Assembly (NCBI GenBank): GCA_944384025.1
Contig: CALWRS010000001.1
Coordinates: forward strand, 273,324 to 337,323
DNA: 64,000 bases
Reading direction: 5' to 3'
Origin: an uncultured Lachnospiraceae bacterium
Lineage (GTDB): Bacteria > Bacillota > Clostridia > Lachnospirales > Lachnospiraceae
Below, in pieces: positions 1 through 8,448 of this stretch. Position 1 is the stretch's first letter; every line of letters begins with the position of its first letter. The notes below the pieces were generated by a model. That model searched no databases, was not told the origin of the DNA, and was given only the letters and a program-made list of their open reading frames with translations. Made by a program: the position numbers and the translations under genes.

Positions 1-1
1 T

Positions 2-787
2 GACCCGGGAGAAATTCTCGTTATTGACCAAAACGGCGTGCGCTCGATTCGCGACCATTGCAATACGGCGCCTACGACGCATTGCGTCTTTGAATACATC
101 TACTTTGCGCGCCCGGACTCGGTTATCGACGGCCGTTCGGTTCATGCTGCGCGACTTAGAGCGGGCGAGTTTTTAGCAAAACGTCACCCGGTTGAGGCCG
201 ACCTTGTCGTTGGCGTTCCGGATTCGGGACTGGACGCGGCGCTTGGCTTTTCGCGCGCTTCGGGAATTCCTTACGGAATTGGCCTGATTAAAAACAAATA
301 CATTGGCCGGACCTTTATTGCGCCCGGACAGGCAGCGCGGGAGGACAAAGTAAAAATCAAACTCAATCCCATTGCCGAGGCGGTAGCCGGAAAGCGGATT
401 GTTTTAATTGACGACTCTATCGTAAGAGGGACGACCTCCCGGCGGATTGTAGAGCTTTTGCGCGAGGCGGGGGCTACGGAAATTCATATGCGCGTTTCCG
501 CGCCGCCCTTTATTCGCCCTTGCTATTACGGGACGGACATTGATTCCTGCGAGCACTTAATTGCGTGCAAATACTCGCTGGATGAAATATGCGAACAAAT
601 CGGGGCGGACAGCTTAGGATATCTGGCTGTGGAAGACGTTGTCCGGCTGTGCGGAGACGACCGAAAGGGCGTATATTGCACCGCATGCTTTAGCGGCAAC
701 TATCCGACAGAACTGCCGACCGCAGACAAAAAGCATTTTTACGACCAGAAGATTAGCGAAAGGAAAAAGAAAAAGGAAAGTACATGA
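2..787 (+). CDS. purF: Amidophosphoribosyltransferase, C-terminal part (5' end outside window)
   Basis: This is the phosphoribosyltransferase half of the enzyme that starts purine synthesis (PRPP plus glutamine to phosphoribosylamine). The frame is open from base 2 and begins DPGEILVID, so the N-terminal glutamine amidotransferase domain lies outside the window. The PRPP-binding motif VLIDDSIVRGTT and the loop VVGVPDSG are intact, and the family YCTACFSG region is near the C-terminus. The stop overlaps the ATG of the next gene (ATGA), which suggests translational coupling. A PurF-like paralogue lies about 59 kb downstream, but this copy resembles canonical PurF more closely. The family call is firm; whether its glutaminase domain is normal cannot be seen here. 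Confidence 0.95.
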   Translation, partial: DPGEILVIDQNGVRSIRDHCNTAPTTHCVFEYIYFARPDSVIDGRSVHAARLRAGEFLAKRHPVEADLVVGVPDSGLDAALGFSRASGIPYGIGLIKNKYIGRTFIAPGQAAREDKVKIKLNPIAEAVAGKRIVLIDDSIVRGTTSRRIVELLREAGATEIHMRVSAPPFIRPCYYGTDIDSCEHLIACKYSLDEICEQIGADSLGYLAVEDVVRLCGDDRKGVYCTACFSGNYPTELPTADKKHFYDQKISERKKKKEST

Positions 788-1305
788 AATTACTGATTGC
801 ATCGGACATTCATGGCTCCGCGTATTATTGCGAGAAGCTTATGGAAGCGTTTTTCCAGGAAGGAGCGGAAAGGCTTCTTTTGCTTGGAGACTTGCTCTAC
901 CACGGTCCCCGCAATGACCTCCCAAAAGACTATCAGCCAAAGCAGGTGATCGAAATGCTAAACGCGCAGGCGGATCGTATTTTGTGCGTGCGCGGCAATT
1001 GCGACGCCGAAGTGGATCAGATGGTTCTCGACTTCCCGATTGTCTCGGAGCTTGCCTTCCTGCCGTGGCAGGGGCGCATGATTTTCGCGACGCACGGACA
1101 TATTTGGAACAAGGAGAATTCCCCACTGAAAAAAGCCGGGGATATTCTTTTGCAGGGGCATACGCACGTGCCGGTTTGTGAAACTTTTGGGTCAAACGGA
1201 GAATTTACGCTTTGGAATCCGGGGTCGGTTTCCCTGCCAAAAGACGGTTCGCCGCATGGGTACCTGTTGCTTGACGATACGGCGGAGTGGAAGACGCTTG
1301 CTTAA
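784..1305 (+). CDS. yfcE: YfcE/MJ0936-type metallophosphodiesterase
   Basis: A 173-residue calcineurin-like phosphoesterase. The expected metal-binding motifs appear in order: DIHG (residues 8-11), GDLLYHGPRN, GNCD, ATHGH and GHTHVP. Length and motif spacing fit the stand-alone YfcE family, which hydrolyses phosphodiesters with a two-metal centre in the cytoplasm; the natural substrate is not settled. It overlaps purF by four bases and is followed by a strong terminator, so the two form the end of one operon. I see no link to purine synthesis beyond position. Confidence 0.9.
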   Translation: MKLLIASDIHGSAYYCEKLMEAFFQEGAERLLLLGDLLYHGPRNDLPKDYQPKQVIEMLNAQADRILCVRGNCDAEVDQMVLDFPIVSELAFLPWQGRMIFATHGHIWNKENSPLKKAGDILLQGHTHVPVCETFGSNGEFTLWNPGSVSLPKDGSPHGYLLLDDTAEWKTLA

Positions 1306-1328
1306 GCGAATGTCATAGAGAAAAAGAT

Positions 1329-1364
1329 CACTGTATTTTCGCTCGGAAAATACAGTGTTTTTTT
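1329..1364 (+). terminator. Intrinsic terminator after purF-yfcE
   Basis: A 12-bp perfect stem (CACTGTATTTTC and GAAAATACAGTG) with a 5-base loop is followed directly by seven T residues. It ends the purF-yfcE transcript before the rarA promoter. Confidence 0.9.
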
Positions 1365-1394
1365 GCGGCTTTTGCACAAAGACAGGAGATGCTA

Positions 1395-1423
1395 TTGACG
1401 GCTCTTGCCGCAACTTGTATAAT
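1395..1423 (+). promoter_or_regulatory. Sigma-A promoter of rarA
   Basis: TTGACG and a perfect TATAAT are separated by exactly 17 bases, with the -10 box about 25 bases before the rarA ATG. Confidence 0.85.
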
Positions 1424-1448
1424 GTAAAGAATAAAATGGAGGACAGGC

Positions 1449-2777
1449 ATGGAACAGTTAAGCTTTTTTGACAGCAACGTAATGGAGCCGCTGGCCGCCC
1501 GGCTGCGTCCCCGGACGCTTGAGGAATTTGTCGGGCAGGAACACTTGCTTGGAAAGGGGAAGGTTCTGCGCAGGCTCATTGAAAGCGATCAAATCTCGTC
1601 GCTCATTTTCTGGGGCCCTCCGGGAGTCGGAAAGACGACGCTGGCGCGCATTATTGCCAATTGCACCAAAAGCGCGTTTATTGATTTTTCTGCGGTTACA
1701 AGCGGGATTAAAGAAATTCGCGAAGTGATGCAGCAAGCGGATGCAAACCGGCGCTTTGGCGAGCGCACTATCGTATTTGTAGACGAGATCCATCGGTTTA
1801 ATAAAGCGCAGCAGGACGCGTTTTTGCCTTTTGTAGAAAAGGGCAGCATTGTTTTAATTGGCGCGACGACGGAAAATCCGTCGTTTGAAATCAACAGCGC
1901 TCTTTTGTCCCGCTGCAAAGTATTTGTTTTGCAGGCGCTCTCCACAGAAGCGCTGACCGGCTTATTAAAGCGGGCGCTTACTGACCCGCGCGGGCTGGGC
2001 GGACAGACGATTCATATGGACGAGGAGCTGATTCGCGCGTTGGCGGTTTACGCAAACGGAGACGCGCGCTCGGCAATCTCTACGTTGGAAATGGTTGTCC
2101 TAAACGGAGAGATGGATGAAAAAGGCGGCGTTTACGTAACAAAGGAGACGCTTTCGCAATGCATTTCCAAACGCTCGCTTTTGTACGATAAAAAAGGGGA
2201 GGAGCATTATAATCTGATTTCCGCCCTGCATAAGTCGATGCGAAATTCAGATCCCGACGCAGCCGTTTACTGGCTTGCGCGGATGTTGGAGGCGGGAGAG
2301 GATCCGCTTTACGTTGCGCGGCGTGTCATCCGCTTTGCAAGCGAGGACGTGGGACTGGCAGACCCGCAGGCGCTGACGCTTGCGGTCGCGGCGTATCAGG
2401 CATGTCATTTTATAGGAATGCCGGAGTGCACGGTAAATTTGACCGAAGCGGTCGTTTATTTGTCTATGGCGCCAAAATCCAATGCCTGCGACGTTGCTTA
2501 CATGGAAGCGAAAGCAGACGCGCAGGAGCAGTTGTCTGAGCCGGTACCGCTTGTGATTCGCAACGCGCCTACCGGGCTTATGGCAGAGCTGCATTATGGG
2601 GAAGGGTACGAGTACGCGCACGATACAAAAGAAAAGCTGACGGCAATGCAGTGCCTGCCGGACTCGCTTTTGGGACGCGCATATTACCGCCCGGCAGGAA
2701 AAGGGCAGGAAGCAGCCTTAAAGGAGCGGCTGCAAGAGATCAAAGAGTGGAAAGAATTACACAAAAAAGGTTTTTGA
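1449..2777 (+). CDS. rarA: Replication-associated recombination protein A (AAA+ ATPase)
   Basis: RarA/MgsA is a DnaX-related AAA+ ATPase that acts at stalled replication forks. The 442-residue protein has Walker A GPPGVGKTT (56-64), Walker B VFVDEIHRF (Asp112, Glu113), the sensor region GATTENPSF and the family C-terminal region with KSNA and HYGEGYEYAHD. Length is normal. GGAGG precedes the ATG at good spacing, and the gene has its own consensus promoter. Its last 21 bases overlap the 3' end of the convergent DtxR-type gene, so the two stop regions share sequence. Confidence 0.96.
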   Translation: MEQLSFFDSNVMEPLAARLRPRTLEEFVGQEHLLGKGKVLRRLIESDQISSLIFWGPPGVGKTTLARIIANCTKSAFIDFSAVTSGIKEIREVMQQADANRRFGERTIVFVDEIHRFNKAQQDAFLPFVEKGSIVLIGATTENPSFEINSALLSRCKVFVLQALSTEALTGLLKRALTDPRGLGGQTIHMDEELIRALAVYANGDARSAISTLEMVVLNGEMDEKGGVYVTKETLSQCISKRSLLYDKKGEEHYNLISALHKSMRNSDPDAAVYWLARMLEAGEDPLYVARRVIRFASEDVGLADPQALTLAVAAYQACHFIGMPECTVNLTEAVVYLSMAPKSNACDVAYMEAKADAQEQLSEPVPLVIRNAPTGLMAELHYGEGYEYAHDTKEKLTAMQCLPDSLLGRAYYRPAGKGQEAALKERLQEIKEWKELHKKGF

Positions 2778-3155
2778 AGGTTCTGCTGTTTTTTCAATGT
2801 GCCTCTTTAGCGCTTCAAAGCTTTCCCGGCTGATGACATGCTCGATTTTGCAAGCGTCTTCCGCCGCTGTTTTTTCGGAAACGCCAAGGCGAATCAGCCA
2901 GCGGGAAATCGCTTCGTGCCGCTCGTAAATCATTTCCGCGATTTCTTTGCCGGAATCGGTCAGATAAATAAAACCGGCGTCGGTAACGGTGATGAGATTT
3001 TTTTCTCGCAGATGCTTCATTGCAATACTGACGCTTGGTTTGGTATAATTAAGTTCGTTGGCGATGTCCACGGAGCGAACGACAGGCAGTCGTTTGCTTA
3101 AGATTAAAATAGTTTCCAGATAATTTTCGGAAGATTCATTTGCGGCCGCCTTCAT
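2757..3155 (-). CDS. DtxR/MntR-family metal-dependent transcriptional regulator
   Basis: A 132-residue regulator of iron or manganese homeostasis. The N-terminal winged helix (about 8-70) starts SSENYLETI, and the dimerisation and metal region carries RHE and CKIEHVIS. By comparison with known members, the CxxEH pattern resembles DtxR/IdeR (Cys102-Glu105-His106) more than MntR, which has Glu at that Cys position, and Asn stands where MntR has Asp8. Iron sensing is therefore as likely as manganese sensing. There is no SH3-like third domain. GGAGG lies before the ATG. No metal transporter is adjacent, so its targets are elsewhere. Confidence 0.88.
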   Translation of the reverse strand: MKAAANESSENYLETILILSKRLPVVRSVDIANELNYTKPSVSIAMKHLREKNLITVTDAGFIYLTDSGKEIAEMIYERHEAISRWLIRLGVSEKTAAEDACKIEHVISRESFEALKRHIEKTAEPSKTFFV

Positions 3156-3217
3156 AAAGGATACCTCCGTTTCGTTTTGCTTTAGGGACTAGAAACGCAA
3201 AGTGCATTCCTAAGCGC

Positions 3218-3223
3218 ATTATA
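3218..3223 (-). promoter_or_regulatory. Extended -10 promoter of the DtxR-type regulator
   Basis: Read on the minus strand, TGTTATAAT is an extended -10 element (TGn plus TATAAT) about 65 bases before the regulator's ATG. No good -35 is present; the expected position borders an 11-bp inverted repeat at 3241-3271, which could be an operator. Confidence 0.6.
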
Positions 3224-3240
3224 ACACAGAAAAATGAAAG

Positions 3241-3271
3241 GGTAAAGCGGACATTTGCGCTCCGCTTTACC
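3241..3271. repeat. 11-bp perfect inverted repeat upstream of the DtxR-type gene
   Basis: GGTAAAGCGGA (3241-3251) and TCCGCTTTACC (3261-3271) flank a 9-base centre. It lies at the -35 side of the regulator's promoter. It could be an operator or the outer arm of the adjacent repeat element. It does not match the DtxR or MntR box consensus that I know. Confidence 0.6.
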
Positions 3272-3278
3272 AAACGCC

Positions 3279-3411
3279 TATACCAGATGGGAGATGCCCC
3301 CCGCCTCTATAGGCGGTGGGTAACGAATTTGTATCAGTGGCGGGTGTCAATCCCCCATCTGATATACGCTCCGCGAGCGAGTCTTGAAACACAAGTCGCT
3401 GTGCGACTTGT
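3279..3411. repeat. Palindromic repeat element, locus A
   Basis: This fills most of the 355-base gap between 3156 and 3510. It holds the palindrome CCGCCTCTATAGGCGG (3301-3316) inside a 44-base segment (3289-3332) that matches 24871-24914 at 42 of 44 positions. An outer inverted repeat (CCAGATGGG near 3283 and CCCATCTG at 3354) frames it, and it ends with CGCGAGCGAGTCTTGAA (3372-3388). A further hairpin, ACAAGTCGC with GCGACTTGT (3391-3411), precedes a T-rich stretch. The layout resembles relics of IS200/IS605-type ends, but no transposase gene is present. Confidence 0.75.
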
Positions 3412-3432
3412 CTATTTTTCTCACCGGTACCC

Positions 3433-3461
3433 TTGCAGACAATCGAAAAAAATGCTATACT
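3433..3461 (+). promoter_or_regulatory. Sigma-A promoter of the sensor-like gene
   Basis: TTGCAG and TATACT are 17 bases apart, about 50 bases before the ATG at 3511. The promoter covers the upstream in-frame TTG at 3433, which argues against that codon as a start. Confidence 0.75.
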
Positions 3462-3510
3462 TTGCAAAAATATGCAACAGAATGCGACATGCGCAGAAAA
3501 GAGGGATTCG

Positions 3511-5103
3511 ATGAAAAAAAGAACTTGGGTAGGTGTGAATGCATTTTTCCTGCTTGTGCTGGCAGCCATTATGCTTTATACAGCTGCACAGAAAAAAATA
3601 GAGACAAACGAGGCAGCGTGCATTTCTTTTGAAACCGTTGTGGAATCGGTGCAGCAGCAGCCCGAACAATACTTAAAAAACGTATGGGAACTGTGCGTAA
3701 GCTGGGCGCAGACTATTGGAAGGCAAGGATGGACGAGGAAACAGGCGGAAGACTTCCTCGTTGACGTCGGCAGTCCAGAAGTTACGGCACAGCTTTTCTG
3801 CGCGGAAGAGCTTAAAGCGTACGAAGTTTCGGAAAATACGCCGTGGCAGGTTACGGAAACGTACTACGACGCAAAGAAAAACACGGACGTTATAACTTTC
3901 TTTCACGAAGTGTCGCTGGCAGACGAAGCAAAAGACAGGTTCCTATTTGTCTCTGTGCCTCTAAAACAGATTTTCGAAAAATGTGTCCTTCCGGAGAGTT
4001 ACGAAGAAGCGGAGTTTTCGTTTATTCGAACCGACGGCTCTTTCCTGCTTTCCTCTAAAGAAATTCCGGAAAATTTCTGGGAGAGACGCGAGGGACTTAC
4101 GGAAGAAAAAAAAGAAAAGCTTCGGGAGGATATGCAGCAAGGGCAAGGCGGCTCGTTCGTTCTTGAGGAAAAAGGCGCAACGTATTGTTATGCATACCGG
4201 AAGCTGCAAGGAAACCCCGAATGGCTGCTTATCGGGCGCACGAGAATGGACACGATCCGGACAGCAAAGAGCCGTCGGCTTGAGCTGCTTGGCGCGGCTG
4301 CCTGCATTGGCGTGCTTTTTTGGGCAAACAACCGCTACGTCTGCGGGATGCAAAGGCAGTTGGAGCAAGAGCAGCGAAAGGGCCGTGTTCGGGACAACGG
4401 GATGCGCTTATGGCTTGTGTGCGTCCTTAAAGAACTGCGCGGAACGGCGGATGTGATGGCGGCAATATCCGGGAGCGCCGTAAAACGTCTGGAAGATACG
4501 GCGTTTGTTAAAGAATGCTTACAAAAACTTGTAACAGCGGGAAGCCGGATGCAGTTGTTTTTATCGGATATGCAAAGAATGTCCGAAGCAAACGAAGAAG
4601 ACGCAGCATTATGTCCAACGACGTTTTCGCTTTCTGAAATGGTAGAGCGAATGCTTCAGATGCTTGATTCGCAAATCAAAGCAAAGGAACTACAAATAGA
4701 CGTCCGCACTCATATGGAAAGCGACGATATCTGCACCGACGAGCTGCGACTGGAACAGCTTTTGTATTGGAATATTCAAATGGCCATTCAAGACGCGCCA
4801 ATAGGAGGAGAGATTCTCCTAGAAGCGGCGCAAGAAGCTATAGAAGCGGCGCCGAGAGCGATGCGATTGTCCCTTGCCTTGTCGGCAAAAGGCCGGAAAT
4901 TTTCAGAGGAGGTGATAAAACAGCTTTGTCTGCCGGAGGAACAAAGAGACAAAACGCTTTTGTTCTCATCCGAAGAAGGCTGTCGGCTGTATAGGATGGA
5001 GCGTGCGGCAGAAAACTTAGGAGCAAGGCTGGAGCTAAAAAACGAACCGTCCGGAAGGAATATAACCTTGCTGCTTGACGTGACAATCACGGCGAAGCAG
5101 TAG
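3511..5103 (+). CDS. Membrane sensor-kinase-like protein with degenerate catalytic motifs
   Basis: A 530-residue protein with the layout of a sensor histidine kinase: TM helix (about 7-24), an extracytoplasmic region (about 30-255), second TM (about 257-277), then a DHp-like and ATPase-like cytoplasmic part. The signature residues are gone. Where a kinase has SHEIRTPL this protein reads LKELRGTA, with Lys307 at the His position. The N box region reads YWNIQMAIQ, and no DxGxG or GxGL glycine boxes are visible. It is probably a pseudokinase or binding-only sensor. The start at 3511 follows GAGGG and lies downstream of the promoter. The next gene is a GH43 lipoprotein 41 bases on, so a role in glycan sensing is possible but unproven. 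Confidence 0.7.
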   Translation: MKKRTWVGVNAFFLLVLAAIMLYTAAQKKIETNEAACISFETVVESVQQQPEQYLKNVWELCVSWAQTIGRQGWTRKQAEDFLVDVGSPEVTAQLFCAEELKAYEVSENTPWQVTETYYDAKKNTDVITFFHEVSLADEAKDRFLFVSVPLKQIFEKCVLPESYEEAEFSFIRTDGSFLLSSKEIPENFWERREGLTEEKKEKLREDMQQGQGGSFVLEEKGATYCYAYRKLQGNPEWLLIGRTRMDTIRTAKSRRLELLGAAACIGVLFWANNRYVCGMQRQLEQEQRKGRVRDNGMRLWLVCVLKELRGTADVMAAISGSAVKRLEDTAFVKECLQKLVTAGSRMQLFLSDMQRMSEANEEDAALCPTTFSLSEMVERMLQMLDSQIKAKELQIDVRTHMESDDICTDELRLEQLLYWNIQMAIQDAPIGGEILLEAAQEAIEAAPRAMRLSLALSAKGRKFSEEVIKQLCLPEEQRDKTLLFSSEEGCRLYRMERAAENLGARLELKNEPSGRNITLLLDVTITAKQ

Positions 5104-5144
5104 TCTGTGAAAAACCAAAAACCAAGAAAAACAAGGAGGAGAGC

Positions 5145-6794
5145 ATGAAATTTAAGCAATTACTTGGGATGGGCGCGTTAGCGTTCGCTGCGTTTGGCAT
5201 GGTTGCCGGATGCGGAAAATCAGAGAAAACAGAAGAAGGAGAGAAAGGGCAGGAGCAAGTTACTCCGTCCCCGACGGCAACGCCTTCGCCGCAGGAAGAT
5301 GGAATTCAGCGTTTTAGCAAGGAGCAGCAAAAAAAGCTGCAGGAAGAGTTTGACGCGCTTTCTCTTGCGGATACGCTAAAGCAGATCGGGCTTGACGCAC
5401 CGGTTATGACGCAGCGTCTGGGGGCAGACCCGTACGCGATTGTGTACGAAGGCAGAGTATATCTTTATATGACCGGCGACGTGCTGGAATACGACGCAGC
5501 AGGAAACGTAAAAGAAAACAGCTACAGCAAAATCAACACGCTAAACGTAATTTCCTCCGCCGATTTGGTAAACTGGACCGACCACGGCAGCATTTACGCC
5601 GCCGGAATGCAAGGTGCGTCCCGGTGGGGACAAAACTCATGGGCACCGGCAGTAGCATATAAAGAAATCGATGGGCAGACGAAGTTTTTTATTTACTTTG
5701 CGAACGGAGGAAACGGAATTGGCGTATTGACATCGGACAGCCCGACCGGGCCGTTTGTAGACCCGATTGGCAAAGCGCTTATTAGCCGCAGTACGCCCAA
5801 TTGCGCAAACGTTACGTGGCTGTTTGACCCGGCAGTTTTTGTAGACGAGGACGGAAGCGCCTATTTGTATTTTGGAGGCGGCGTTCCGGAAGGCATGGAA
5901 GCTGCTCCGGGGACGGCGCGGGTTGTAAAGCTTGGAGAGGACATGATTTCGCTTGACGGCGATCCGGTCGCTTTGGACGTGCCGTATCTGTTTGAAGATT
6001 CGGGCATTAACCGGATTGGCGATACGTATTATTACTCTTATTGCACAAACTGGAACGTAACGCAGGAGGCAACCGAGGAGCTTGGCATTGCCAGCGCGCA
6101 AATCGCTTATATGACTTCGGACAATCCGATGGGGCCGTTTACGCTTGCGGGAGTTATTTTGAAAAATCCGGGCAATTATTTTGGCTGCTACGGAAACAAC
6201 CACCATTGCCTGTTCCAGTTCCAGGACGAATGGTACATCGCTTACCACACACAGCTTTTGGAGAAGCCGCTTGGCATTTCAGGCGGTTACCGCGCCACAA
6301 ACATTGCTAAACTGACGGTAAAGGAAGACGGCAGCATTCCGACGCTGCTCTTTGTCGATCGTTCTTCCCTTACACAGGTAGGCGCTTTGAACCCTTACGA
6401 AAAGGTGGAAGCGGAGACGATGGCGACGATGGGCGGTCTAAGCACAACGCAAAGCGGTCTGCAAAGCACCTGCTACGGCTCCGGCAACATGGAGCTTTGT
6501 GAAATTGAGAGCGGCGACTGGCTTGCTTTGTATGGCGTTGATTTTGGCAAAGAAGGAGCAAAGCGCTTTACGGCAGCCGTAGCGGCCGACGAAGGAATAA
6601 GCGGAACTATCCAAATCCGGCTTGACGGTACAAAGGGCGAAGTTGTAGGGTACTTGGAAGTTTCGCCAACGAAAAACGGAGAATACCAAGAACTCACAGC
6701 GGAGCTTCTAACAACGGTAACCGGGAAGCACAACTTGGTTTTGATTTTCTCTGGAGAAGGGTACACAATGGACTACTGGACTTTCGAAAAATAA
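5145..6794 (+). CDS. Lipoprotein glycoside hydrolase, GH43 with C-terminal CBM6-like domain
   Basis: A 549-residue exported enzyme likely to act on arabinoxylan or related pentosans. A lipoprotein signal ends VAGC (Cys23), followed by a Pro/Thr/Ser linker (about 39-50). The five-blade GH43 domain spans about 90-410, with likely catalytic Asp95 (GADPYAI), Asp228 (LFDPAVFVDEDG) and Glu284 (YLFEDSG). Residues about 418-549 (from YEKVEAETMA) look like a CBM6 carbohydrate-binding module. GGAGG precedes the ATG. It follows the degenerate sensor gene and converges on ptsI two bases away. Exact specificity (arabinofuranosidase or xylosidase) cannot be read from sequence. Confidence 0.88.
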   Translation: MKFKQLLGMGALAFAAFGMVAGCGKSEKTEEGEKGQEQVTPSPTATPSPQEDGIQRFSKEQQKKLQEEFDALSLADTLKQIGLDAPVMTQRLGADPYAIVYEGRVYLYMTGDVLEYDAAGNVKENSYSKINTLNVISSADLVNWTDHGSIYAAGMQGASRWGQNSWAPAVAYKEIDGQTKFFIYFANGGNGIGVLTSDSPTGPFVDPIGKALISRSTPNCANVTWLFDPAVFVDEDGSAYLYFGGGVPEGMEAAPGTARVVKLGEDMISLDGDPVALDVPYLFEDSGINRIGDTYYYSYCTNWNVTQEATEELGIASAQIAYMTSDNPMGPFTLAGVILKNPGNYFGCYGNNHHCLFQFQDEWYIAYHTQLLEKPLGISGGYRATNIAKLTVKEDGSIPTLLFVDRSSLTQVGALNPYEKVEAETMATMGGLSTTQSGLQSTCYGSGNMELCEIESGDWLALYGVDFGKEGAKRFTAAVAADEGISGTIQIRLDGTKGEVVGYLEVSPTKNGEYQELTAELLTTVTGKHNLVLIFSGEGYTMDYWTFEK

Positions 6795-6797
6795 AGT

Positions 6798-8429
6798 TCA
6801 GACGTCTTCCTTTGCGTTACCTAGTTCCCGAATACGCTTGCGAAGACCTAAAATAAGCGGCGGCGAAACGGAAAGCTCGTCCACGCCCATTTCAAGAAAC
6901 GTTTCCGTAAGCGTTTCGTTTGCACCAAGTTCCCCGCAGATGCCGACCCAGCAGCCGTGCGCATGGCCGTTTGCAACTGTCGTTTGAATCATGCGAAGAA
7001 CAGCAGGGTGTTTCGGATCGTAAAATTCATCCAGCTTTGGATTTTGCCGGTCAATGGCAAGCGTATACTGCGTCAGGTCATTGGTTCCAATACTAAAGAA
7101 ATCGACTTCCGCCGCCAGCTCATCACTGATCATGGCGGCGGCTGGCGTTTCAATCATAATACCGATTTCCACCGGTGCGAAAGGGATGTTTTGCAAAGAG
7201 AGCTCCGCCTTCACATCTTCGAGTAATTTTTTAACCGCCCGAACTTCGTCAAGAGAAATAATCATTGGGAACATAATCGATAAAGGGCCGTACACGCTTG
7301 CGCGAAGCAGGGCGCGCAGTTGGGTTCGAAAGATATCCGGCCTTTTTAAGCAAATCCGGATTGCCCGAAAGCCGAGCGCCGGATTTTCTTCTTTTTCCAG
7401 CCCGAAATAGTCGATTTGCTTATCCGCGCCGATATCCAGCGTCCGAATAATCACTTTCTTCCCGCCCATATTTTCAAGCGCCGTCCGGTAAACGGCAAAC
7501 TGCTCTTCTTCGCTTGGGAAGTCTTCTTTTTCCAGATAAAGGAATTCGCTGCGAAAAAGGCCAATCCCTTCGGCGTCGTTTTCCATTGCGCTGTGTATGT
7601 CCGAAAGATTCCCGACATTTGCATAAAGGCGCATTCGTCTGCCGTCTTTCGTAACGGTTTCTTTTCCGCGCAGCTGCTGCAAAAGACTGCGCTTTTCTTC
7701 TTCTTTCGCTTTCTTTTCCTGCATCTGGCGCAAATAATCTTCCTCTGGGTCAATCGTAAGCGTGCCGCAATAGCCGTCCACGACGGCAAGCCGCCCGTTC
7801 CAGGCGGGGTCGGGCTTAATCCCAATCAGCGCGGGAAGGTTCATCGTACGCGCAAGAATTGCCGTATGGGAGTTTGCGGAGCCAAGATGCGTTACAAAGG
7901 CGAGAAGATGCGACTTGTCAAATTGTACCGTTTCACTTGGCGCAAGGTCGTTTGCAACGAGAATAACCGGCTCGCTTAAAAGCTCGTTTTCGGAGCTTCC
8001 GTTTATCAGGCAGGCAATTAAACGCTCCGCAACGTCTTTTACGTCGGCGGCGCGCGCACGCATGTAGTCGTCGTCCATAGCGGCAAACATGGCGGAGAAA
8101 TTGTCGCCCGTTGTCGCAACAGCCATCTCTGCATTTACTTCCTGTGTGCGGATAATATGCGTTACGCTGTCTAAAAAGTCGGTATCCGCAAGCATCATCT
8201 GGTGCACCTCGAAAATCATGGCGTTGTCTTCGCCAACTTTTCGAAGAGCTACTTCGTAGAGCGAGGCAAGCTCTGCCGAGGCGATTTCGCACGCTTTTTC
8301 AAACCGCGCAATTTCGGCGGCCGGGTCGGCAATTTTATACCGCTTTACCTGCCGCTCCTTTTTTGTATATATGCGAATCGGCCCGATGGCAATTCCCTGA
8401 TAGATGACTTTTCCCGTAAACTGTTCCAT
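6798..8429 (-). CDS. ptsI: Phosphoenolpyruvate-protein phosphotransferase (enzyme I)
   Basis: Enzyme I takes the phosphate of PEP and passes it to HPr, the first step of all PTS sugar uptake. The 543-residue protein has the phosphorylated His188 in SANSHTAILART, the PEP-binding region FSIGTNDLTQYTLAIDR and the active Cys498 in GICGELG. The start at 8429 is chosen because GGAGGGG precedes that ATG; a longer frame to 8492 would run into ptsH. It lies 19 bases after ptsH in the usual ptsHI order. Confidence 0.97.
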   Translation of the reverse strand: MEQFTGKVIYQGIAIGPIRIYTKKERQVKRYKIADPAAEIARFEKACEIASAELASLYEVALRKVGEDNAMIFEVHQMMLADTDFLDSVTHIIRTQEVNAEMAVATTGDNFSAMFAAMDDDYMRARAADVKDVAERLIACLINGSSENELLSEPVILVANDLAPSETVQFDKSHLLAFVTHLGSANSHTAILARTMNLPALIGIKPDPAWNGRLAVVDGYCGTLTIDPEEDYLRQMQEKKAKEEEKRSLLQQLRGKETVTKDGRRMRLYANVGNLSDIHSAMENDAEGIGLFRSEFLYLEKEDFPSEEEQFAVYRTALENMGGKKVIIRTLDIGADKQIDYFGLEKEENPALGFRAIRICLKRPDIFRTQLRALLRASVYGPLSIMFPMIISLDEVRAVKKLLEDVKAELSLQNIPFAPVEIGIMIETPAAAMISDELAAEVDFFSIGTNDLTQYTLAIDRQNPKLDEFYDPKHPAVLRMIQTTVANGHAHGCWVGICGELGANETLTETFLEMGVDELSVSPPLILGLRKRIRELGNAKEDV

Positions 8430-8448
8430 GAAACCCCTCCGTTTGGCA

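Noticed and set aside
3433-3510. In-frame TTG at 3433 as the start of the sensor-like protein
   Set aside because: It overlaps the -35 box of a good promoter, so it would not be in the RNA; ATG 3511 has a proper ribosome site.
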